Source: CAVYVZ01 sp963772065
Lineage (GTDB): Bacteria; Acidobacteriota; Vicinamibacteria; Vicinamibacterales; UBA2999
DNA: 64,000 nucleotides
Assembly: GCA_963772065.1 (NCBI GenBank)
Contig: CAVYVZ010000004.1
Location: forward strand, 434,001 to 498,000
Direction: 5' to 3'
How positions within the stretch are numbered: the first letter of the stretch is position 1; each line of letters begins with the position of its first letter. Below, piece by piece: positions 9,057-18,539 of this stretch. A model generated the notes under the pieces. The model worked only from the letters and a program-made list of their open reading frames with translations. It did no database searches and was not told where the DNA came from. A program made the position numbers and the translations under genes.

Positions 9057-10199
9057 ATGCCGGGCCAGCCCCTGGTGCGCTCGTTCGAGAATCTCATTCC
9101 ATACGTCAGCCAGACGTTCGGCGTTTCGACGGAGGAGCTCGAACGCGCCTACCGGCCGGCCGTCGAATCGGACCTTCCGCGCATCCTGGGGTTTCGGCGA
9201 ACGGTCAGCCAGGACATGTGGTGGGACGACGAAGCGTTCGTGCGATGGCGGTACTTCGGCCGACGGACGACCGACGGCTCGATTCCATACTGGGTCTTCG
9301 ACCTCGGCGGCGAGATCATCGGGGCGTGCGGGCTCGAGCCGGTGATGCTCGTCGTGGACGGCAACCCGGTGCACGCCGTGCGCACGATGGACATCATGGT
9401 GAGCCCCGATGTGGACGGCCGGGGCCTCGGCACGTTCATGAATCTGATGCTGTTCCGCCAGTTCCCCGTCACGCTGGTGACGGGCAGCAATGCGAGCTCG
9501 CATCAGCTCCTGACGCGGATGTTCCACCACACGCTGGACCTCGTGTTCTGGAAGACGCTGATTGCCTCGAGGGAAGTCATCGAGCAGCGCTTCAAAGCCG
9601 GTCCGGTGTCGGGCGTGATCGCGGCCGGCGCCGACCTGGTGTTGAGCATGATCCGCCGGCGGCGCCGCAGGCCTCCGCCCCCGGGAATTGAAGTGAAGCA
9701 GATGTCACGATTCGATGCGCAGGTGGACACCCTGTCGCACGTCTTCGAGCAGCCGGGCCGCATCATCGTGCGCCGCAACGCCGAGTACCTGAACTGGCGT
9801 TTCGTCGAAAACGCGCGATGCCGCTACCGCCTCTTCGGAGCGTTCGCCGGCGAGACCCTAAAGGGATACGTGGTGACGCGACTCAACCTGAATCGTCCCA
9901 ACCCGCGCCACGAGGGAGAGATCGTCGACTGGCTGGCCCAGGGGGCATCGGGTCCGAACTCGCCCCTGCCGGCGCTGCTGACGGCAGCCGTAGATGACCT
10001 CGTGAGCACAGGGGCAGGCTTCGTCACGTGCGCCGCGCACGGCGCCGAGATCGAGGCGGCCGCCGACAGCAGCGGCTTCCGCTTCCGCGAGGGACAACGG
10101 ATCCCCTTCTTCGTCAGAGCGAGCTCCGCCACGCTCCATCGCCGGCTGTCGTCGGCGCCAGGATGGTTTGTCACGCGCGGCGACCTGGACGTCGAGTAG
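9057..10199 (+). CDS. GNAT-family N-acyltransferase-like protein
   Basis: 380 residues. The N-terminal part has a GNAT core (residues about 35-190): LPRILGFRRTVSQDMWW, DLGGEIIGACGLEPVML and MDIMVSPDVDGRGLGTFMNLML, where the last resembles the acyl-CoA/pantetheine binding turn (Q/RxxGxG/A). A second, less clear half follows after a run of arginines and prolines. Given the carrier protein just upstream, it may transfer the acyl group from ACP to an amine on a sugar or lipid; that is inference. Confidence 0.7.
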   Translation: MPGQPLVRSFENLIPYVSQTFGVSTEELERAYRPAVESDLPRILGFRRTVSQDMWWDDEAFVRWRYFGRRTTDGSIPYWVFDLGGEIIGACGLEPVMLVVDGNPVHAVRTMDIMVSPDVDGRGLGTFMNLMLFRQFPVTLVTGSNASSHQLLTRMFHHTLDLVFWKTLIASREVIEQRFKAGPVSGVIAAGADLVLSMIRRRRRRPPPPGIEVKQMSRFDAQVDTLSHVFEQPGRIIVRRNAEYLNWRFVENARCRYRLFGAFAGETLKGYVVTRLNLNRPNPRHEGEIVDWLAQGASGPNSPLPALLTAAVDDLVSTGAGFVTCAAHGAEIEAAADSSGFRFREGQRIPFFVRASSATLHRRLSSAPGWFVTRGDLDVE

Positions 10200-10212
10200 C
10201 ATCACGGTACGC

Positions 10213-10671
10213 GTGCGCTTCATTCTCGTTGACGAGATCGTGCAGTTGGTTCCGGGGCGGAGCATTCAAGGCACGAAGACGCTGCGATCGGGCGATGACC
10301 TGTTCCGCGATCACTTCCCGGGATTTGCCGTCGTCCCCGGCGTGCTGCTCGTCGAGATGATGGCGCAGGCGGCCGGCAAGTGCCTCGATGCGGAGGATCG
10401 CAGCCGGGGCAAGGCGATGCTCGTGCAGGTGCGGAAAGCCTCGTTTCGCGATTGGGTACGCCCGGACCAACGCGCCGACATCCTCGCGGACATCGTGACG
10501 AATACGGCCGTCGCTGCGAGTGCGACCTGCCGGATCACCGTTGACGGCCGTGCGGTCGCGTCCGCCGATCTGTTGTTCGCGTTCGTTCCCTATGCCACGC
10601 TTGCGGAGGGGTACCGGGACGACGTGCTGGAAGACTATCTCGCCGCACATCCGGCGGAGCCGTCGCGATGA
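10213..10671 (+). CDS. FabZ-like 3-hydroxyacyl-ACP dehydratase (hot-dog fold)
   Basis: 152 residues from GTG 10213. The hallmark is DDLFRDHFPGFAVVPGVLLVEMMAQAAG: the catalytic His in DHFPG, then the VPGVLLVE helix. FabZ enzymes dehydrate 3-hydroxyacyl-ACP to trans-2-enoyl-ACP. This fits between the reductases of the cassette. The start overlaps no other gene and the stop overlaps the next ATG. Confidence 0.87.
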   Translation: MRFILVDEIVQLVPGRSIQGTKTLRSGDDLFRDHFPGFAVVPGVLLVEMMAQAAGKCLDAEDRSRGKAMLVQVRKASFRDWVRPDQRADILADIVTNTAVAASATCRITVDGRAVASADLLFAFVPYATLAEGYRDDVLEDYLAAHPAEPSR

Positions 10672-11423
10672 CGGGTGACGTCTTCAGCGTTTCGCGCCGC
10701 CGGGTCCTCGTCACGGGCGGCACCCGCGGAATCGGCCGCGCGATCGCCGCGCAGCTCGCGCGCGCTGGCGCGGACGTCGTGGCGGGCTATGTTCGCGACG
10801 ACGACGCCGCCGGGTCGCTCGTGACGGAACTGGCGGCCGAAGGCAAGACGATCACCCTCTGTCGCGCCGACCTCACGACAGAGCCCGGCACCCAGCGCCT
10901 CCTCGACTCGATCGATGGACCGCTGTCAGGGCTAGTCCATTGCGCGGCAACGGGCGTCCATCGGCCGCTCGATGAGCTGACGCTTCGCCACTGGGACTTC
11001 ACGTTCGCGCTGAACCTCCGCGCGTTTTTCGGTCTCGTGAAATCGCTCCTGCCCAAGCTCGGCGACGCCGCCAGCATCGTGGCGGTCTCCTCGGAAGGCG
11101 CGGTCCACGCCTTCCCGGACTACACGCTGGTGGGGGCGACGAAGGGCGGGCTCGAAGCGTTGTGCCGGCACCTCGCCATCGAGCTGGCACCTCGCGGCAT
11201 CCGGGTCAACGTGCTGTCCCCGGGCAGCGTGCTCACCGACGCATGGGCGGCGTTCCCCGACCGTGAGGCGCGAATGCGCGAGGCGATCGAACGCTCTCCT
11301 CGCGGCCGGCTCACGAGCGCTGAGGAAGTGGCATACGCGGCGCAATTCCTCTGCAGCGACGCGTCAGCGGGCCTTAACGGCCATACGCTGGTCGTCGACG
11401 GCGGCCAGCGAATCCGCGGCTGA
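10668..11423 (+). CDS. Short-chain dehydrogenase/reductase (second of the cassette)
   Basis: A 251-residue SDR with TGGTRGIGRAIA (NAD(P) binding), the catalytic Ser in IVAVSSEGAVHA and a YTLVGATKGGLEAL Tyr/Lys pair, and the usual end HTLVVDGGQRIRG. It is probably the enoyl or ketoacyl reductase of this acyl cassette. The last 60 bases overlap the end of the convergent aminotransferase gene. Confidence 0.88.
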   Translation: MTGDVFSVSRRRVLVTGGTRGIGRAIAAQLARAGADVVAGYVRDDDAAGSLVTELAAEGKTITLCRADLTTEPGTQRLLDSIDGPLSGLVHCAATGVHRPLDELTLRHWDFTFALNLRAFFGLVKSLLPKLGDAASIVAVSSEGAVHAFPDYTLVGATKGGLEALCRHLAIELAPRGIRVNVLSPGSVLTDAWAAFPDREARMREAIERSPRGRLTSAEEVAYAAQFLCSDASAGLNGHTLVVDGGQRIRG

Positions 11424-12584
11424 CGCATTCAGCAGGTCGCAGATCTTCCGGCGATCCCTCTCGGTCAGCAGCGGGTGCGTGGGCAGCGTCACGAGCGACG
11501 TGGCGACGCGCTCGGCCTCGGAGAACCGATGCTGTGACAACAGCCCGCGAATCTCCGGAATTGCGCCGACGCTGCCGGGATACATGGCGCTGATCCCCAG
11601 CTCCTTCCCCTCCTGAAGAATCCGGTCTCTGACGGCCCGCTCGCCAACGATCAGCGGAAAGCGAAGATACGGGACGTCCGCCTCGCAGCCGGCCGCCGCG
11701 GCCACGGAGCGGCGGTAGAAGGCGCCGGTCTCGCGACGCACCGCGTTGAGCTCGGCCAGCCGCGCCGGCCATCCTTCGAGCAGGTTCGCCTGGAGATCCG
11801 ACAACGCGTGAATGGGAAACTCGGGATGAAAGATGGTTTCGCCGAGTCGGAGCGCCGGGATCCCCGCCGGGAACCAATACAACCGGGGTGAGATGAACAT
11901 CGACATCGCGCCGAGCTCGACGAGCGTCCTGACGTCGGCCGCGATGCTTTCGGCGTGAGCCGTGACGAGCGCCGCGAGCCGCTTCGAGATGTCTGCATCG
12001 TTCGTGAGGATGATCCCACCCGACCCACACGTGATGTTCTTCCCGCGACCGAGACTGAAGAACCCGACGTCGGCGCGCGTCCCAAGCCACTCGCCTCCCG
12101 CTTGAACGCCCATCGCCTGTGCGGCGTCCTCGACGACGAAGACCCCCTCCGGCTTACACAGATTTCTCAGGCGGTGCGTGTCCGACGGTATTCCGAACAA
12201 GTGCACCGACAAGGCGCACAGCACATCCCGGCCGAGCATCGGCTGCAGGCGGGCGTAGTCGTAGTCGAGCGTTCCTCGCGCGATGTCGCAGGGAACGGGA
12301 ATGAGACCGGCCTTCACGATCGCCGACGGCACCGAGTAGCACGTATAGGCCGGCAGGATCACCTTCGCGCGGCCGCTGATCGCGTGCAGTGCGCGCAGGG
12401 TCATCGTCAGCGCCGCCTTGCCCGAGGCGACCGCGCAGGCGCTCCGTACGCCGAAATGCGAGGCCGCCTGATCCTCCAGCGCCTGCCGGCCGCTTCCCGA
12501 CGTCAGCCGGCGGCCAGCAGCGCGTGCGAGGTCGGCGAGGGGAACGCGATATCCGACGGGTGGCTGCGTTCGGCGGACCTTCAC
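11364..12584 (-). CDS. DegT/DnrJ/EryC1-type sugar aminotransferase
   Basis: A PLP enzyme of 406 residues. Motifs: VASGKAALTMTLRAL, LPAYTCYSVPSAIVKAG, the Asp in VFVVEDAAQAMG and the PLP lysine in FFSLGRGKNITCGSGG. Family members transaminate 4- or 3-keto nucleotide sugars. The start is GTG at 12584, which overlaps the restored stop of the FemAB gene (GTGA) and is followed by VKVRRTQPPVGYRVPLADL, a normal N-terminus for the family. An open frame extends further upstream but overlaps the FemAB gene. Confidence 0.88.
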   Translation of the reverse strand: MKVRRTQPPVGYRVPLADLARAAGRRLTSGSGRQALEDQAASHFGVRSACAVASGKAALTMTLRALHAISGRAKVILPAYTCYSVPSAIVKAGLIPVPCDIARGTLDYDYARLQPMLGRDVLCALSVHLFGIPSDTHRLRNLCKPEGVFVVEDAAQAMGVQAGGEWLGTRADVGFFSLGRGKNITCGSGGIILTNDADISKRLAALVTAHAESIAADVRTLVELGAMSMFISPRLYWFPAGIPALRLGETIFHPEFPIHALSDLQANLLEGWPARLAELNAVRRETGAFYRRSVAAAAGCEADVPYLRFPLIVGERAVRDRILQEGKELGISAMYPGSVGAIPEIRGLLSQHRFSEAERVATSLVTLPTHPLLTERDRRKICDLLNASAADSLAAVDDQRMAVKAR

Positions 12585-13626
12585 GGGATGTACTTCACGA
12601 TCTTCGGTCCGAGGCGCCGGGTCAGACCGATCGGAAGCCGCTGCCACGCCGCAATCGCCGCTCGGGTACTTCGGGTTCTTTGGGTTCACCTGCGGCATCT
12701 CGGCGCCGTCGGGCAACCAGTAGTACCAGTACCAGCTGACGAGGCGTTGCGCCCCACTGCTCCTTGAAGCGGAACGTCCCTTCTCCAGGCGTCGAGCGGC
12801 CGAAATCGAAGATCTTGTACCGCCGCTCGCACGCGAACTCGAGGCTGGTCCAGTACAGGAGCATGTTGGGGCTGAACCGATTGTAGGCCCGCAGCGAGGA
12901 TGCCCACGGAATCTCGAGCCGCTCCTTGAAGCCGGCAAGGAACCCCGACGCCACCGGCGTGCGGTCCATGTAGACATTGCAGATCCAGGTGCGGTCGGGA
13001 AAGCGCCGCAGAATGTTCCTGAAGAACGCCTTCGGATAGACCGGCGTGCCGAGGTCGCGCATGTTGGCCGTGAAGACGTCGTAGAACTCATCCAACGCCT
13101 CTTCGCGTCCCATCCTCGCCGTCATTCCTTCCTTGCGTGGACGCTGCACCTGATTCCGAAGCTTCGAGCCGAGCGACTTCCACAGCTCGTCGCCCGACGC
13201 CGGAAGCTTCAGGCGCATCGACACCTTGGCGGTCTTGCACGGAAGCGCATCGCTTCGTTCGTGCTCCTCTCGTATCTCCAGGAAGTCCGCGCGCCCCTCC
13301 TTCGCGACATCGATGCCCCCGGCGAGCAGCGCGCGGCGAGCCTCCTCCGACACCGCGCAGATTCCTCCATAGTTGAAGAACGGCATCGAGACGAGCATGT
13401 GGCCGAAGGCCAGGCTCTTCAGACGCACAAATGGGAAGACGCCGACGATGCCCGAATCGTCGACCGCCGAGAGGTAGAAGGTGCGATGGCCGAAGGTCTC
13501 CTCGATCACTTCACGCCAGCCATACAGGTGATACAGGGAGGCGCCGGGTGTGGCGTTTACAAAGGCATCCCAGCGCGGCGCGTCGGCCGGACCCGCCTCC
13601 ACGACGCGAACCGCCGACGTGGTCAT
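12581..13626 (-). CDS. FemAB-like protein, XrtA/PEP-CTERM type (two frameshifts)
   Basis: The N-terminal 300 residues are intact (WRDAFVN-like start, SKLRNQVQRPRKEGM, TPVYPKAFFRNILRRFPD, FDFGRSTPGEGTFRFKEQWG). The expected C-terminus is present but in two other frames: YWYYWLPDGAEMPQVNPKNP, then RAAIAAWQRLPIG and a stop at 12581. Removing one base near 12732-12733 and one from the GGG run at 12664-12666 restores a 347-residue protein that matches the family length and end. The start at 13626 overlaps the Wzx stop (ATGA). The role is envelope or exopolysaccharide modification; the acceptor is unknown. Confidence 0.82.
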
Positions 13627-15176
13627 TGCTGCACGCTCGCTGCGACCACGGGACGGCCGCCCAGCGCGCGATGCGCCGCCGACGCGAGCGCGGCGCGAAG
13701 CTCGGAGCTCAGGCACAGCCACCATCCACCTGCCAGAGCGAGCGGCGTGCACAACGCGACCTGAACGAGAAAGGCCGTGAGTGACCCCGCCGGCCAGAAG
13801 CGCTCCAGCAGATAGGTTGCGGCCGTGAAGGGCGCGACGGCGAGCGCAGGGCGCAGCCAGGCGGCGGAGAGGAACAGCCGCACGGGCACGCCTGTGGCGC
13901 GATGGAGGTACAGAGGCCAGAAGAACAGGCTCGATGCGAGCGACGGACCCGCCGTCCCCCAGGCGACGCCGACGATGCCCATCGAATGAACCAGCGCAAC
14001 GCTCAAGGCGAGGTTGGCGGTCGCCTCGATGAGCATCGCGGGAATCATCGGCTTGTGCTTCCCGATGGCCAGCATGATGCCCCCCGTTCCATGCGCGGCA
14101 CCGTGGAAGATGAGCGGCAGCGCGAGAATCGTGAGCACCGCTCCCGAAGGCGCCGCGTATGCGGGTCCCATCCACAGCCCGATGAAAGACTGCCCTCTCA
14201 CGAGAAAGGTCACCGCGATCGGCAGCAGGATCATCATCGACACCGCCGACGTCGTCAGGAGCAGCGTCTGAATGCGCGCGTGATCGCCGGAGCCCTCGAG
14301 CGAGCTGGCGAGAGGCGACGTGGCGTACGACACGCTGCTGACGAGCATCCGCGCGTATTCGACCAGGCTGCTCGCGATACCGAACGTGGTGACCAGCGCA
14401 ATCGGCAGGTAGGCCCCGATGACGAGTGCGTCGGTGTAGTAGATGAACCGTCCGCTGACGTGAATCAGGAACGAGAAAAGGCTGAAGCCGAAGATCAGGC
14501 GGACGTGCTCGGCATCGGCCAGCCCGTAGTGAATTCGAAGCGAGGGGTATACGGTCCGGAGAACCGCCGCAACGCACGCAATCCGCGCACACGACAGCGC
14601 CAGGTGGATCACCGCCATCGCGACGAGGCCATAACCGGCAGCCACCGCAGCAACTGTCGCGAGCGTGCGGAGCACGCCCGTCGCGACCTCGACGACGTTC
14701 AGCAAATCGATCCGGTTGCACGCCGCGAGCGCACCTGCGTAGGTTCCCCCGATCAGCGAGGCGCCAAGGTTCAGGCCCGCGAGGACGAGCACGATCCTGG
14801 CGACTTGCCGATATGCGGGCGGAATGGCGAAGTGATCGACCGCGAACGCCGCGAGCAGCAGCGACACGACCGTCACCACCGCCGCAGAGATCAGAAATAT
14901 CCGCAGCGACGACGAGGCCGTTCGCGAGGCCCCGTGATGGTCGTCGACGGCCGCAAATCGGGCCACGTAACGCGTCACGGCGCCGCGGACCCCCAGGTCC
15001 AGGAGGGCCATGAATCCGGTCACCGACATCGTCAGCAGCCAGACGCCGTATGCGGCGTCGCCGAGGCCGTGGATGATGAACGGCGTGAACAGGAAGCTGA
15101 GCGCGAGACCAATCGCCTGGCCGCCCCATGTCGATAGCACGTTCAGCAGCACCCGGCCGGCCGATGCGCGCGTCAT
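13623..15176 (-). CDS. Wzx-like polysaccharide/lipid flippase (MATE/MOP superfamily)
   Basis: A 517-residue integral membrane protein with about 12-14 hydrophobic helices. The N-terminus (GGQAIGLALSFLFTPFIIHGLGDAAYG) and the pattern of charged residues between helices fit the Wzx/PST family, which flips undecaprenyl-linked repeat units across the inner membrane. The ATG at 15176 overlaps the glycosyltransferase stop. With the polymerase at 58421, Wzz and Wza, it completes a Wzx/Wzy-type route. Confidence 0.88.
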   Translation of the reverse strand: MTRASAGRVLLNVLSTWGGQAIGLALSFLFTPFIIHGLGDAAYGVWLLTMSVTGFMALLDLGVRGAVTRYVARFAAVDDHHGASRTASSSLRIFLISAAVVTVVSLLLAAFAVDHFAIPPAYRQVARIVLVLAGLNLGASLIGGTYAGALAACNRIDLLNVVEVATGVLRTLATVAAVAAGYGLVAMAVIHLALSCARIACVAAVLRTVYPSLRIHYGLADAEHVRLIFGFSLFSFLIHVSGRFIYYTDALVIGAYLPIALVTTFGIASSLVEYARMLVSSVSYATSPLASSLEGSGDHARIQTLLLTTSAVSMMILLPIAVTFLVRGQSFIGLWMGPAYAAPSGAVLTILALPLIFHGAAHGTGGIMLAIGKHKPMIPAMLIEATANLALSVALVHSMGIVGVAWGTAGPSLASSLFFWPLYLHRATGVPVRLFLSAAWLRPALAVAPFTAATYLLERFWPAGSLTAFLVQVALCTPLALAGGWWLCLSSELRAALASAAHRALGGRPVVAASVQQ

Positions 15177-16105
15177 TGCGGAGCCCCCCACTTGGGGCCG
15201 GACGCCGGCCTGCCGATGGTCAATGGCGCATACGGTCGCCCGGTCAGGTGGCAGAAGACGAGGCCCAGCTCGGCGATCAGCTCTTTCCGCTGCCGCACGG
15301 AACGCCGGCCGATGAGCCAGAGCGCCCGCTTCTTCTCCGCGATGCCGATGGGGGCGCGGCGCACGGCGCCGATGTTGTCCCAGAGGTGCCGCCAGTAATA
15401 GAGCACGAGCTTGCCCCGCTGTACCCCATAGTGCTCCATCAGCTCCGCGGGGGCGAGGCTACTTGCCGCCTCCTCGTGGAACCGCCGGAAGAGGAGGCGC
15501 TCGGGCAGCTCGTGGAACTTTCCATGCAGCGCCAACTCGGCCAGCAGGCAGATGTCCGAACCGACGAAGTCGCCGAAGAGCGGCGTCCGCTGCAGCGTGT
15601 CGGTTCGCATCACGCCGTACTGCGCGTTGCAGTACTGCAGCTGGTCGAAGAGGCTGCCGAGCCGTTCCGTGGGATGCGCCTCCATCAATCTGAGGCCCGG
15701 ATCCTCGCAGGCGATCGCCTCGCCATGCGGGCCGATCGACTGCGTCTTCGAATGCACGAGCACGACGGACGGATCCGTGCCGAGCACAGTGACGCACTGC
15801 GCCAGCAGGTCCGGGGCGATGACGTCGTCGCTCGAGGCCCATTTGAAGTAGGGAGCGGCCGCCCGCGCGACGAGGCCATTGAAGTTCAGGGTCACCCCGA
15901 CATCCTGCGCGTGGCGTGTATACCGAATGCGCGCGTCGCGCGCCGCATACGATCCGCAGATGTCGGCGGTCTCGTCGGTGGATGCGTTGTCGGAAATCAG
16001 CAGCTCGAAATCGCCGTACGTCTGCGCGAGGATCGAATCGACCGCCTCTCGCAGGTAGCGAGCGCCGTTGCGCACCGGAAGCCCGATGGTGACGCGAGGG
16101 TTCAT
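15173..16105 (-). CDS. Family 2 glycosyltransferase
   Basis: A GT-A fold enzyme of 310 residues. It begins VTIGLPVRNGARYLREAVDS, has LLISDNASTDETADIC, and a DxD-like ASSDDVI that should bind the metal and nucleotide sugar. It adds one sugar to the growing repeat unit. The ATG lies within the inverted repeat, directly after the stop of the upstream gene, so it starts a unit shared with that gene. Confidence 0.9.
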   Translation of the reverse strand: MNPRVTIGLPVRNGARYLREAVDSILAQTYGDFELLISDNASTDETADICGSYAARDARIRYTRHAQDVGVTLNFNGLVARAAAPYFKWASSDDVIAPDLLAQCVTVLGTDPSVVLVHSKTQSIGPHGEAIACEDPGLRLMEAHPTERLGSLFDQLQYCNAQYGVMRTDTLQRTPLFGDFVGSDICLLAELALHGKFHELPERLLFRRFHEEAASSLAPAELMEHYGVQRGKLVLYYWRHLWDNIGAVRRAPIGIAEKKRALWLIGRRSVRQRKELIAELGLVFCHLTGRPYAPLTIGRPASGPKWGAPQ

Positions 16106-16159
16106 CTAGTCCCGGAGTTCGCTTGAGTTGAGGATGTTGCTCGAAGCGGCCTTGCCGTG
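16103..16159. repeat. Right copy of 57-bp inverted repeat
   Basis: It is the reverse complement of 6884-6940 with one mismatch. Here it is functional coding sequence: the last 18 codons and TAG of the duplicated-domain gene and the ATG of the glycosyltransferase. Confidence 0.95.
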
Positions 16160-17240
16160 CGCACCGAACAGACGACGTCTGACCATCTGGAACGCGCTCG
16201 CGGCCACGAATCCGGGAAACGAGGGCTCGCCCGCGGCGCGGCGCGATGGAGCCCGCGTCGGCAGGCGGTCGAGCCATATCTCGCGCCAGAACGGGTAGAT
16301 CGCTCGCGGGCAGAGGCCGTGATACCGGCTTTCGCAGACCGCGCCTTCGAGCATGATGCAGTCGGACTTCATCGTCACCATCCGACCTGTCGGCTCGTCG
16401 ATGAATTTCTCCACCCGCTGCAGCACCTTGAACGTGCGGCCGCAGGTACTGCAGCATCTCGCGGTCGAAGGTGAGACCGCGGTTTTTCCCTTCGGCCGCA
16501 TCGATCGTCGCGAAGATCTCGTCGCGCGTCTTCACCTGCACGAGCTCCCCGGGGCGAACGTCGAGTCTCCCGGTGGGAGTCTTCGTGCCGACGCCGCCGA
16601 GCGGCGGGTATTGCGTGCTGCCGCGGGCTCGCTGGAAGGCATTGAACCGCTCGATCACCCAGGTGCGGACCGCGGAGCGCCACGACACGTTGCCGCAGCG
16701 GGCGTCGCGCCAATAGGCGGCGGTGGCCGAGTCGGGGGGCGCCGTGAACTGCATCGCTTCCGTCGCCTGACACGAGTACACCGTCTCGCCTGCCGCGCCC
16801 GGGGCCCTGCGAGCGCCGGCGAACACGCGAGCCGCCTGCGGCAGCACTTCCTGCGAGACGGCGGCTTCGCCGACGCCAGCCGGCGAATCCTCTGCACCGC
16901 GAGCGACTCGCTGCAGCCAGGCTTCCTTCCAGAAGATGAGACACAGGGCCTGGCAGCCGTCGTGAAGGGCGCCATCGCAGCGCACGCCTTCGAGATGCAC
17001 GGTGGCCGAACCGGTGACGCTCCTGAGGCCCTTGCGTTCCACGCGGTCGCAGGTCTTCTCCGCGCGGCTCGCAACCCGCAGGCGGCGGCCGCAGAACTTC
17101 AGCATCTCCGGCATGAACGGCATGCCCTCGAGGCCGCCGCGCTCGTCGAGCGTGGCGAGGATCTCATCCACGCCTCGCACCTCGACGAGGTCGCCGGCGC
17201 GCAGATTCAACGGCGCGGAACGTTGTTGGCCTGTGTGCAT
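16106..17240 (-). CDS. Unrecognised protein with two copies of a Cys-containing domain (one frameshift)
   Basis: I do not recognise a named family. The restored protein (377 residues) contains the same ~90-residue domain twice. Each copy starts GDLVEV/GELVQV, then DEILAT or DEIFAT, F..EML..CGR, then a charged stretch, LEG..C, C.A.C or C..R.C, and an FW(K/R)E.WL(Q/D)R motif. The second copy continues in another frame unless one base is removed at 16446-16447 (QY then CGRTFKV). The conserved cysteines suggest metal binding. It heads the operon containing GT2, Wzx, FemAB and DegT. Its 3' end is duplicated 9 kb away. Confidence 0.7.
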
Positions 17241-17282
17241 CCCTTCTCCGGCAAACGGTTAGTTGCTACACTGCCTGCTCAC

Positions 17283-18536
17283 GTGAACGAATCCGGGTCC
17301 CTCGCCGGCACGGGCGCGCGCTGTCGATTCTGCGCGGCCTCCCTTCGGATCACTTTCGTCGACCTCGGCATGTCGCCGCTGTGCGAAAGCTATGTGACCG
17401 AAGAGGGACTCAATCACATGGAGCCGTTCTATCCCCTTCACGTGTTCCTCTGTGAGCGGTGCTTGCTCGTCCAGCTGCTGGAGTACGTCGCCCCGGAGCA
17501 CATCTTCAGCGAGTACGCCTACTTCTCGTCCTATTCCGACAGTTGGGTGGAGCACGCGCGTCGCTACGTCGAGGCGATTGCCACGCGGCTCGAGCTCGGG
17601 CCGGCAAGCCTCGTCGCCGAGGTCGCCAGCAACGATGGCTACCTCCTGCAGCACTTCGTCGCACGCGGAGTTCCGGTCCTCGGCATCGAGCCGGCGGCCA
17701 ATGTCGCGCGCGTGGCGGTCGCGAAGGGCATTCCGAGCGTGGTGCGGTTCTTCGGCGCCACAACGGCGGCGGACCTCGCGCGCGAGCAGGGACCGGCCGA
17801 TCTCCTGGTCGCCAACAACGTGCTGGCCCATGTGCCCGACATCAACGACTTCGTCGGGGGCATTCGCATCCTGCTGAAACCGACCGGCACCGCGACGCTC
17901 GAGTTTCCGCATCTCGTTCGACTGATCGAGGAAAATCAGTTCGACACGATCTACCACGAGCACTTCTCGTACTTGTCGCTCATCACCGTCCAGACCATTT
18001 TTGCAGCCCACGGTCTGCGTGTGTACGACGTCGACGAGATCCCGACGCATGGCGGTTCGCTCCGCGTCTACGCCTGCCACACTGGCGGTCCACATCCGAC
18101 CGCCGCGGCCGTTGCGGACCTGATTGCCCGAGAGGAACAGTTCGGACTGCGTCGAGTCGACACCTACAGGCGATTCTCGGAGCAGGTGCAGGACACGAAG
18201 CGCGCGCTCCTTCAGTTTCTGATCGAGGCCAGGCAGCAGGGCCAACGCATCGCCGGGTACGGCGCTCCCGGGAAGGGAAACACACTCCTGAACTACTGCG
18301 GCATCCGGACCGACTTCGTCGAGTACACCGTCGACCGCAATCCCTACAAGCAGGGCAAGTTCCTCCCTGGGACGCACATCCCCATCCACGCGCCGGAGCG
18401 CATTCGCGAGACACGCCCCGACTACGTGCTCATCCTCCCGTGGAACCTTCGTCACGAGATCGTCGCGCAGCTTGGCTACATCCGCGAATGGGGCGGCCGG
18501 TTCGTCGTGCCGATCCCGTCGGTCGACGTGTTCTGA
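17283..18536 (+). CDS. SAM-dependent sugar C-methyltransferase
   Basis: 417 residues from GTG 17283. The N-terminal zinc-binding part is CRFCAASLRITFVDLGMSPLCESY and CERCLLVQL. The SAM-binding Rossmann domain shows EVASNDGYLLQHF and VLGIEPAANVA. The C-terminal half (IAGYGAPGKGNTLLNY) is the extra domain found in NDP-hexose C-methyltransferases of the TylC3 type. It should add a methyl to a keto-deoxysugar nucleotide; the RfbC-like epimerase follows directly. The frame is open upstream, but that part lies over the divergent gene. Confidence 0.88.
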   Translation: MNESGSLAGTGARCRFCAASLRITFVDLGMSPLCESYVTEEGLNHMEPFYPLHVFLCERCLLVQLLEYVAPEHIFSEYAYFSSYSDSWVEHARRYVEAIATRLELGPASLVAEVASNDGYLLQHFVARGVPVLGIEPAANVARVAVAKGIPSVVRFFGATTAADLAREQGPADLLVANNVLAHVPDINDFVGGIRILLKPTGTATLEFPHLVRLIEENQFDTIYHEHFSYLSLITVQTIFAAHGLRVYDVDEIPTHGGSLRVYACHTGGPHPTAAAVADLIAREEQFGLRRVDTYRRFSEQVQDTKRALLQFLIEARQQGQRIAGYGAPGKGNTLLNYCGIRTDFVEYTVDRNPYKQGKFLPGTHIPIHAPERIRETRPDYVLILPWNLRHEIVAQLGYIREWGGRFVVPIPSVDVF

Positions 18537-18539
18537 TCG

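Noticed and set aside
11364..13091. A 575-residue start for the DegT aminotransferase
   Set aside because: The first ~170 residues are FemAB sequence in a shifted frame; GTG 12584 gives a normal-length enzyme.
12622..15129. An 835-codon frame on the minus strand joining Wzx to FemAB
   Set aside because: Only the C-terminal part is FemAB. The N-terminal part is Wzx read in the wrong frame, and Wzx has its own stop and ATGA overlap.
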